Source: Flavobacterium sp. (GTDB lineage Bacteria; Bacteroidota; Bacteroidia; Flavobacteriales; Flavobacteriaceae). From it: DNA of 64,000 nucleotides. Positions 25,163 to 31,598 of the stretch are shown here, in pieces. The translations under genes were made by a program, and so were the position numbers. The stretch is from the NCBI RefSeq assembly GCF_027484705.1, contig NZ_JAIXSL010000007.1, positions 62,001 through 126,000 of the forward strand. Direction: 5' to 3'. The notes beneath the pieces were generated by a model. That model saw only the letters and a program-made list of their open reading frames with translations, ran no database searches and was not told the DNA's origin. How positions within the stretch are numbered: the stretch's first letter is position 1; the number at the start of each line of letters is the position of its first letter.

Positions 25163-25777
25163 TGCTACTAGCCTTTTAATTTTTTGTATTGTTCCACTCG
25201 ATTTTCCTGTAAGCTTCATTGTGTTTCTTACGGATTGCCCTTGCTTAATAAACTTAACAATGTCAGCATGTTCAGTAATTAATTTTTTTGAATCTTTTTC
25301 AGAGCCTACTTTACGACCTAGCTTTCCACCGTCACGAATATACTTTTCCCGACCCGAATTTAGGCGTTCTTTTATCATCGTTAATTCTAGACTTGCGAAT
25401 GTTGAAGCGATTGAAAGCATGGTCTGCACCATTCCGTTGATTTCTCCCGAAGGTAATAATGTGTGAAGTTTAAAATTGTCGATTATAATATTAATACCAT
25501 TCTCGTTGCATTTTTCCAAGAATAGGGCGAAAGATGAAATTTTGCGAGAAATTCTTGAGATTTCGATTGCAACTATATGTTTAACATTGTTGTTAATAGC
25601 ATATTCCAAAATTTCGGCGTTAACCTCATCATTTTTAGTTCCTGATTTGTAATAGGTAAATTCCTTTACAATGTTGTACTGATTTCCGTAAATTGAAGTT
25701 AATTCTTGAGATTGACGAGTAACGTCCTGACGATTCTCGTTTGTTGAACATCTTGAGATAATAATTGCATTTTCCAT
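25160..25777 (-). CDS. Small serine recombinase (resolvase/invertase type)
   Basis: 205 residues from the Met at 25777. The N-terminal catalytic domain has the nucleophile Ser11 in IISRCSTNENRQ (YxRxS in relatives). EISRISRKISSF follows, with the conserved arginines, and the E-helix carries STFASLELTMIKERLNSGRE. A short DNA-binding HTH follows (SVRNTMKLTGKSSGTIQKI). Relatives are Tn3-type resolvases and DNA invertases. Its final codons coincide with the attachment-core sequence. It has a well-spaced promoter and is divergent from the SIR2 gene. Confidence 0.9.
   Translation of the reverse strand: MENAIIISRCSTNENRQDVTRQSQELTSIYGNQYNIVKEFTYYKSGTKNDEVNAEILEYAINNNVKHIVAIEISRISRKISSFALFLEKCNENGINIIIDNFKLHTLLPSGEINGMVQTMLSIASTFASLELTMIKERLNSGREKYIRDGGKLGRKVGSEKDSKKLITEHADIVKFIKQGQSVRNTMKLTGKSSGTIQKIKRLVA
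25164..25170 (-). repeat. Third copy of the attachment core, inverted
   Basis: GCTACTA on the plus strand, which is TAGTAGC on the minus strand. It forms the last sense codons of the small recombinase (CTA GTA GCA, Leu-Val-Ala). With neighbours, CTAGTAGCAT is shared with attL over 10 bp. It is also in direct orientation with the right arm of the attL dyad (TGCTACTAG at 23230-23238 and 25163-25171). Confidence 0.5.
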
Positions 25778-25804
25778 GTGGCGTATAACTAACGTTTGTA
25801 TATA

Positions 25805-25835
25805 CAAATATAATAATTATCTTGAATTCAGCAAA
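25805..25835 (-). promoter_or_regulatory. Promoter of the small recombinase
   Basis: On the minus strand TTTG (-33), a 19-nt spacer, then TATATTTG (-7), in full agreement with the Bacteroidota consensus. It lies 28 nt before the ATG. Confidence 0.6.
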
Positions 25836-25861
25836 ATAAATCAAAGAATAAAATAGCTACA

Positions 25862-25912
25862 CTTACTTGTATCGATTTAACCATTTTATAGATTTAATTT
25901 GATACAGTTAAG
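25862..25912. repeat. Imperfect inverted repeat between recombinase and SIR2 gene
   Basis: CTTACTTGTATC at 25862-25873 pairs with GATACAGTTAAG at 25901-25912 (10 of 12 positions), with a 27-nt gap. It may be a protein-binding site in the divergent promoter region. Confidence 0.4.
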
Positions 25913-26036
25913 GTTTTGACACATTTCTTAATAACAGCTAATTAAATTTGAATTATACGATTACAGAAATGAATCCATGTTATTACATGAATATGTATAT
26001 TAGCACTATGGTTATCAAAATAAATTAACGGCAATT

Positions 26037-27152
26037 ATGGATATAGAAAAATTAAAGAATACAATTCAAGACAGTAACTTAAATTTTTTAGTCGGTTCAG
26101 GATTGTCGGTTCCCTACTTTTCAACTTTGGGAAATGTCGAACTCTTGCTGACAGAACTAAATGATGATATAACATTAAATCCTGATGAAAAAAATATAAT
26201 CAGAGTTTCAATACTCGGAAAATATTACGATACCGTAATTTCCCAAAATCCTTCTATCATAGACGACACAAAAATTGATGCAAACAAAACTACTGTGATG
26301 GAAAACTATAAAGATTTTTTAGTTCTTCTAAATACTATTGTTTTAAAACGTAAAAGTTCAATCCTAAATAAGCAGGTAAATTTATTCACAACAAATATTG
26401 ATGTATTCATAGAAAAAGCGTTGGAAGACACTCAACTTGAATACAATGATGGGTTTTATGGGAGGTTCAAACCTGTATTTAGTTTAACTAATTTTAAAAA
26501 ATCACTTTTCAAGAAAAGTTTGCATTACGATAATACTTCCGAAATCCCTGTTTTTAATTTACTTAAAGTTCATGGTTCACTTACATGGAAATCTGAAAAT
26601 GATAAAATTGTTTATTCAGAATTAAAAGAAATTCATGAGATAAAAATTAAATGGGACGCTGTAAAAACTAAAGTAATCGACTTTGCTCCTACTGATAAAC
26701 TTGCTCATTTTATTAAGGAAGTTAAAAGCAAAACAATTGATTCAACATTTGAAGATTTTATAAATACCTATGATAAATTAGCCGTAGTAAATCCTACCAA
26801 AGAAAAATTTCAAGATACGATTCTAAACTTACATTATTACGAATTGCTTCGGGTATTATCAAACGAATTAGAAAAAGAAAATACAATTCTGTTTATTATG
26901 GGATTTTCTTTGGCAGACGAGCATATAAGAGAAATTGTTTTGAGAGCTGCTAATTCTAATCCTACTTTAACAATCAAAATATTTGCTTACGATTCTCCTT
27001 CTAAAGTAGACATTGAAAAAAATGTAAAAAAAGGAAACACAACAATACGATATAATAATATTGAAATCATAGAGCCTGACTCAGGGGTTTTTTATGATTT
27101 TAAAACGCTCAATTCAAATATTTTTAAAGCAATATTGGATAAAATTGATTAA
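26037..27152 (+). CDS. SIR2-domain protein of a SIR2-HerA defence system
   Basis: 371 residues. The NAD-binding SIR2 motifs are present: FLVGSGLSVPYFST (residues 17-30, GSG loop), LFTTNID at about 116-122, and LLKVHGSLTW with His179 as the likely catalytic residue. LFIMGFSLADEHIREIV near the C-terminus is typical of SIR2_2 defence proteins. Characterised SIR2-HerA pairs form a large complex that depletes NAD+ and kills or arrests phage-infected cells. That function here is inferred from the pair. It is the first gene of a four-gene operon and is 4 nt from the HerA gene. Confidence 0.88.
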   Translation: MDIEKLKNTIQDSNLNFLVGSGLSVPYFSTLGNVELLLTELNDDITLNPDEKNIIRVSILGKYYDTVISQNPSIIDDTKIDANKTTVMENYKDFLVLLNTIVLKRKSSILNKQVNLFTTNIDVFIEKALEDTQLEYNDGFYGRFKPVFSLTNFKKSLFKKSLHYDNTSEIPVFNLLKVHGSLTWKSENDKIVYSELKEIHEIKIKWDAVKTKVIDFAPTDKLAHFIKEVKSKTIDSTFEDFINTYDKLAVVNPTKEKFQDTILNLHYYELLRVLSNELEKENTILFIMGFSLADEHIREIVLRAANSNPTLTIKIFAYDSPSKVDIEKNVKKGNTTIRYNNIEIIEPDSGVFYDFKTLNSNIFKAILDKID

Positions 27153-27156
27153 TTAA

Positions 27157-29004
27157 ATGGAAGAAGAAATAATTAAAGATTCAATTTTTCGAATTGGTTG
27201 TGTCACTTCTGTTGACGGTAGGGCGATTCGTGTTTCGGTTGACAAAGCAAAAAACAGTTCACATCTTTTATATAAAGGAGAACTTGTTAAAAATGTATCT
27301 GTCGGGAGCTATATTAAAATAATCAAAGGCTTTACGAAGATTATCGGCAAGGTAGAGGGAGAATATACAATTGAAGATAAAAATTACTCAAACAAGGAAT
27401 ATTCAAGTGACAAAGAAAAAATCAGCAGAACTCTTAATGTAAGTTTATTGGGGTTTTTTAACAAGAAGCATTTTGAAAGGGGCATTAAAGAAATGCCATT
27501 AATTGATAACGAATGTTATTTACTTGACAGGGAAGAATTTAATAAAGTTCATGATTTTATTCGAAAGGATGATGAGCCATTAACTATTGGAACATTAACA
27601 TTAGAAAAGGGTCAAGAAATTCAAGTAGGGATAGATAGTTTATTTGCAAGTCATATTGGTATATTCGGTAATACTGGAAGTGGTAAGTCTTATACTTTAG
27701 CCAAAATCTATAGAGAGCTATTTAAAAAGTATAAAGACCAACAAAACTTTCAACTAAATGCCAAGTTCTTTTTAATTGATTTTAATGGCGAATATGTAGA
27801 TGATAATGATAATATTATTGTAGAAAAGGAATACAAACAGATATATAAATTATCCACAAAAATCAGTAGCGACAAATTTCCAGTAAGTTCAGAAACTTTG
27901 TATGAACCTAGTTTTTGGGCTGTAATTTTGGAAGCAACAGAAAAAACGCAGACTCCATTTTTGAGACGAGCAATTTCTAATTCTTGGATTGCTGAAAGAC
28001 TTGACAAAAAAGAATCACTAAAAGAACTTATTATTTCAAGATTGCTTTTAGCTCTTGATAAGAATGATAAAGAACTCGGTTCAACAATCATAGTGGATTT
28101 TCTTTCAGAGATTAATAAGTGCATTCCTGATTCTAACATTTCACAAGTTAGAGACGTATTAAGGGAACATCTCGAATATCACAATACAACATCTCAATAT
28201 ATGTTTATAATGGGGGATGGTTCGAAATTGTATTCAGATAATATGAGACTTCAAGTTGCTGTTGAGTTGAATAAAATAAATTTAGAAAATCATCAATTCA
28301 ATGATTTAGACAAATTGAAACTCCAAATACTATTTCAATACTATGATGACATTATTAAAGGTCATTCAAATAGAGAGCATTTATCACCGCTGATTAAGCG
28401 AATGGAAAAAAGGTTTGAAGATATTAGAAAGGTTATCAAAATTGATGACAATATTCAAAATCAAAAAAACTTCACTATAGTTTCATTAAAGGATGTCAAC
28501 ATTCACATGCGTAAAATTTTACCTCTTCTTTTATGCAAACAACTTTATGACGAACAAAAAGACAAAAACGATGAAACAACATACTTAAATATTATCATTG
28601 ACGAAGCACATAATATATTGTCACGTGATTCAGATAGAGAAAGTGAACAATGGAAGGACTATCGCTTAGAAACCTTTGAAGAAATTATTAAGGAAGGTAG
28701 AAAGTTTGGGGTTTTTCTAACTATTGCAAGCCAAAGACCATCTGACATTTCATCAACGATTATTTCCCAGTTACATAATTATTTCCTTCACCGACTTATT
28801 AATAATAATGACATATTAGCAGTAGAAAAAACCATTTCTTATTTAGATAAATTATCTTTTGAATATTTACCTATTCTTCCAACAGGAACATGCATACTTG
28901 CGGGTTTGACAGCACAAGTGCCAGTTGTAATTGATATTGGTAAAATAGAAGATGATTATGAACCAAATAATAAAACTAGAAGTTTAATAAATAATTGGAA
29001 ATAG
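27157..29004 (+). CDS. herA: HerA-type hexameric ATPase (DUF87) of a SIR2-HerA system
   Basis: 615 residues. The N-terminal HAS-barrel-like region (about 10-70) precedes a RecA-fold ATPase domain. That domain has Walker A GNTGSGKS at 171-178, Walker B LNIIIDEAH at 477-485, a sensor-like TIASQRPSDISSTIISQLHN, and a late Arg (HRLINNND). This is the HerA/FtsK-type translocase layout. In known SIR2-HerA systems this ATPase assembles with SIR2 and is required for activity. It is tightly packed between SIR2 (4 nt) and the next gene (2 nt). Confidence 0.9.
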   Translation: MEEEIIKDSIFRIGCVTSVDGRAIRVSVDKAKNSSHLLYKGELVKNVSVGSYIKIIKGFTKIIGKVEGEYTIEDKNYSNKEYSSDKEKISRTLNVSLLGFFNKKHFERGIKEMPLIDNECYLLDREEFNKVHDFIRKDDEPLTIGTLTLEKGQEIQVGIDSLFASHIGIFGNTGSGKSYTLAKIYRELFKKYKDQQNFQLNAKFFLIDFNGEYVDDNDNIIVEKEYKQIYKLSTKISSDKFPVSSETLYEPSFWAVILEATEKTQTPFLRRAISNSWIAERLDKKESLKELIISRLLLALDKNDKELGSTIIVDFLSEINKCIPDSNISQVRDVLREHLEYHNTTSQYMFIMGDGSKLYSDNMRLQVAVELNKINLENHQFNDLDKLKLQILFQYYDDIIKGHSNREHLSPLIKRMEKRFEDIRKVIKIDDNIQNQKNFTIVSLKDVNIHMRKILPLLLCKQLYDEQKDKNDETTYLNIIIDEAHNILSRDSDRESEQWKDYRLETFEEIIKEGRKFGVFLTIASQRPSDISSTIISQLHNYFLHRLINNNDILAVEKTISYLDKLSFEYLPILPTGTCILAGLTAQVPVVIDIGKIEDDYEPNNKTRSLINNWK

Positions 29005-29006
29005 GA

Positions 29007-29513
29007 ATGACAACAAAAGTATTTATAGAAAAACTCAACAAGACAATTACAATTGAAGGTCAAGCATTAATAATAGACTTTTTCATTACTTTTTCAAGAT
29101 TTGAATGCGCTTTGAAAGCTTCGAATTTTGTAAATGGTGACGAAGATAGAGTTACGGCAAACTGGGACACTTTTATTGCAAATATTAGACCCGATTTCAA
29201 TAAAAACATTAACGCACAACTTACTCAGGCAGTAGATTATCTTATACAACAGCCACCAAAAATTCAAATGATTGATAACGGTCAGCTAGGTTGGAGAAAC
29301 AGAAACTTCAATGATTTACAAGAGATAAATAGACTTAGTTTGTCAATACGAGATATAAGAAACAATCTTTTTCATGGAGGTAAATTCAATGGTAATTATC
29401 AAGAAGACATTTCAAGAAATTTCATATTACTTAAAAATTCAATGATAATTTTGAATGAATGGCTCAATTTAAATGAGCAAGTGAAACATAACTTTTTGCA
29501 ACCTATATCTTAA
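29007..29513 (+). CDS. HEPN-like protein in the SIR2-HerA operon
   Basis: 168 residues from the ATG 2 nt after herA; an overlapping ATG at 28995 is possible. All-helical pattern with RNNLFHGG, an RX4H motif at Arg118-His123, as in HEPN ribonucleases. Upstream helices include LIIDFFITFSRFECALKASNF, resembling the first HEPN helix. HEPN domains are common RNA-cleaving toxins and effectors. Assignment is from the motif and helical pattern only. Confidence 0.6.
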   Translation: MTTKVFIEKLNKTITIEGQALIIDFFITFSRFECALKASNFVNGDEDRVTANWDTFIANIRPDFNKNINAQLTQAVDYLIQQPPKIQMIDNGQLGWRNRNFNDLQEINRLSLSIRDIRNNLFHGGKFNGNYQEDISRNFILLKNSMIILNEWLNLNEQVKHNFLQPIS

Positions 29514-29516
29514 CAA

Positions 29517-30323
29517 GTGCCTAAAGAAAATCCAATATCCGCAGAAATACTAGAAAGCATTTGTAAAATTCTTGGTGACCAAAATAGTGGCTCACAAATT
29601 GAGTATTATTTAGCTCAAACGGGCTTGACTGATACCGACCCTGGAATTACAAAATGGAAACGACTGTATAATGCTTTTGCTAACTATCAAAATCGAAATC
29701 AGGAATCAAATAAAGTTTTAATTTTTATACAAAAAATATTGAGTCCAGTACGTTATGCTGATAATCACGAACAATTTGAAAAGTATAGAACAGAAATAAA
29801 CACAAGAATTTTATTTATTGGTCTTGAGCTTTTGGATAATGGAAAATTTCGAAAAGTTGTAGAAGCTAAAACAATTCCAGAAGCACAACAACGTGCCGAT
29901 AATTTAAAAGCTAAGCTTAAAGATAGAAAGGTACATTCTGACGTCTTATTATTTTGTAAAGCTGAACTTTTAAAAGATAATTACTTCCATGCTGTATTTG
30001 AAGCTACAAAAAGTGTAGCGGACAAAATTAGAGACAAATCTGGTTTGACAGGTGACGGTTCTGACTTAGTTGACAAAGCATTTGGTCTTGGACAACTCAA
30101 AAATCCAAAACTTGCCTTTAACGCATTAACAACTGATTCTGAAGAAAGTGAACATAAGGGATTTATGCATTTAATAAAAGGGCTTTTTGGCATGTTTCGT
30201 AATACTACTGCTCACGCTCCAAAAATTAAGTGGATAATTGATGAACAAGATGCGCTTGACAGTTTAACCCTTGCTTCAATGCTTCACAGAACATTAGATA
30301 AATGTGTTAAAACAAGACTATAA
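29517..30323 (+). CDS. TIGR02391/Ymh family protein, HEPN-like
   Basis: 268 residues from a GTG 3 nt after the previous stop. The N-terminal half (1-120) has the helical pattern ILESICKILGD, LTDTDPGITKWKRLYNAF. The C-terminal half matches the Ymh/TIGR02391 family (HSDVLLFCKAELLKDNYFHAVFEATKS, then KGLFGMFRNTTAHAP). It includes an RX4H motif at Arg228-His233. This family is frequent next to restriction and abortive-infection genes. It is the last gene of the operon and converges with the XRE regulator. Confidence 0.8.
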   Translation: MPKENPISAEILESICKILGDQNSGSQIEYYLAQTGLTDTDPGITKWKRLYNAFANYQNRNQESNKVLIFIQKILSPVRYADNHEQFEKYRTEINTRILFIGLELLDNGKFRKVVEAKTIPEAQQRADNLKAKLKDRKVHSDVLLFCKAELLKDNYFHAVFEATKSVADKIRDKSGLTGDGSDLVDKAFGLGQLKNPKLAFNALTTDSEESEHKGFMHLIKGLFGMFRNTTAHAPKIKWIIDEQDALDSLTLASMLHRTLDKCVKTRL

Positions 30324-30327
30324 TATA

Positions 30328-30573
30328 TTACAAATGCATTTCTGATAAAAGCTCCGACATTTTTATATCTAATGCAAGACAGATTTTTTGAAAAATTTTG
30401 ATTGAAAAATTTTGTTCCCCCTTTAAGATTCGGCGAATACTCTTTTCATCAATATCACAAGCACTTGCAAACTCTAAATTAGTTTTGAATTTAGCTTTTG
30501 CCCTTTCGCTTATAATACCTCCAAGTTTTATTAAAAATGCCTCTGACATTGTCCAAAATTCGAATAATGTCAT
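30328..30573 (-). CDS. XRE-type HTH regulator
   Basis: 81 residues. The helix-turn-helix is NLEFASACDIDEKSIRRILKGEQNFS with the following KIFQKICLALDIKMSELL, a Cro/C1-type domain. An internal Met (MSEAFLIK) eight codons in is an alternative start. It converges with the defence operon 4 nt away and is divergent from the 30655 gene. A 14-bp palindrome (30584-30597) lies 11 nt upstream of its start and is its probable operator. Confidence 0.85.
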   Translation of the reverse strand: MTLFEFWTMSEAFLIKLGGIISERAKAKFKTNLEFASACDIDEKSIRRILKGEQNFSIKIFQKICLALDIKMSELLSEMHL

Positions 30574-30583
30574 TACTAATCAA

Positions 30584-30597
30584 CGGCATATATGCCG
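30584..30597. promoter_or_regulatory. Palindromic operator between XRE gene and membrane protein
   Basis: CGGCATATATGCCG, a perfect 14-bp palindrome. It sits about 19 nt upstream of the -7 element TATATTTG (30616-30623), where the -33 region of the rightward promoter should be. A bound repressor would block that promoter and also the XRE gene's own start region. Confidence 0.65.
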
Positions 30598-30615
30598 ATA
30601 TAAAAAGAAAATATC

Positions 30616-30623
30616 TATATTTG
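30616..30623 (+). promoter_or_regulatory. -7 element for the 168-aa membrane-anchored protein
   Basis: TATATTTG matches TAnnTTTG and lies 31 nt before the ATG at 30655. No TTTG at -33; that region is occupied by the palindrome. Confidence 0.5.
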
Positions 30624-30654
30624 TTTTTAAGTTCACATCCTTAATTATAATATT

Positions 30655-31161
30655 ATGAATCCCGATAATATCAAATCTGTAAAGAGATTTCTTCTTTGTG
30701 TCGTTTTATTTTTTGTATTGCTATTCGGTTTAGGATACGCATTTAAATCTAGCCAAAATCTTCGTGTTGGCGTTACGGAAAAAAATGTAGGTATTAATTC
30801 CGAAGTTGCCATGAAAAATTTTGTAAAAGGTAGATGGTCATCAACCCGCACATTTAATGGAATGGTCGTTTACTACCGCTATGAAATAACCGATAATCAA
30901 ATAAAATATTGGTCAAGAGGAAGTACAATTGAATGGGGAGGAGAAAAAAGTAACTGGGAATCAAACCCAGAAGAAACTGTTAGTTATAGCATTGGAGAAT
31001 TACAAACTGATTCTTATGGAAATCAAAAAAGGATATTAGCGGAAGGCAATTTTGGCACAATAATATTAAACGTTGGAAAAGACGGTGAACCATGGTTAGA
31101 ACGTGTGACACGAGGAGGAGAAGACGATTATTTTGAAAAAGGTTGGAAAGAAAACGAATAA
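30655..31161 (+). CDS. Membrane-anchored protein of unknown function
   Basis: 168 residues. One N-terminal transmembrane helix (residues about 11-30, FLLCVVLFFVLLFGLGYAF) is followed by a beta-rich domain (RWSSTRTFNGMVVYYRYEIT, QIKYWSRGSTIEWG, RILAEGNFGTIILNVG). The C-terminal domain has lipocalin-like strand spacing but no motif I can name. It is controlled by a promoter overlapping the palindromic operator, so it is probably repressed by the divergent XRE protein. Confidence 0.6.
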   Translation: MNPDNIKSVKRFLLCVVLFFVLLFGLGYAFKSSQNLRVGVTEKNVGINSEVAMKNFVKGRWSSTRTFNGMVVYYRYEITDNQIKYWSRGSTIEWGGEKSNWESNPEETVSYSIGELQTDSYGNQKRILAEGNFGTIILNVGKDGEPWLERVTRGGEDDYFEKGWKENE

Positions 31162-31376
31162 AATTTTCGTTCGTTCAAATATTCTGTAGTAGTTTTACGC
31201 ATCAGACCCTCTCAAGGTCTTTGTTCATTGGTTATTTTAGGTTAATTCTTATTTATAACCGCTAGATGTAAGTTGATGCCTGTATGGTATTTTCCTTAAA
31301 CTTCTTAGGAAAGCGTTCTTAACGTTCAGCGAAGACAATAAGCTCCATATGAGCACAAAAATAACAATAACATGTA

Positions 31377-31598
31377 GTGAACAACAAAGATGCTCAAACG
31401 AGCATACAAGACGATTTGTTTTTTTCCTACGCTGATAAAATTACTTCGAAAAAACTGTCAATCGAGCAGTTAAGAAATTTTGACGGATTTGAAGCAATTA
31501 GCGATAGTGATGCTCTCAAGATAATTGACGAGCTATGCCGATTAACAATAATAACATATAAAATTTATAACAAAAAAAATGGGACTAGAGCAATTTAA
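31377..31598 (+). CDS. Small protein overlapping the large recombinase
   Basis: 73 residues from a GTG start. No ATG is available because the nearest upstream one is followed by a TAG. The sequence is helical and acidic (SKKLSIEQLRNFDGFEAISD, DALKIIDELCRLTIITYKI), like a short winged helix. It overlaps the recombinase start by 20 nt, so translation is probably coupled. Position and size would suit a recombination directionality factor or another helper of the recombinase; this is inference. Confidence 0.5.
   Translation: MNNKDAQTSIQDDLFFSYADKITSKKLSIEQLRNFDGFEAISDSDALKIIDELCRLTIITYKIYNKKNGTRAI

Noticed and set aside
31162..31376. Gap before the small recombinase-linked gene
   Set aside because: Searched for a gene, a promoter and hairpins. 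Only weak short inverted matches were seen, so nothing was called.
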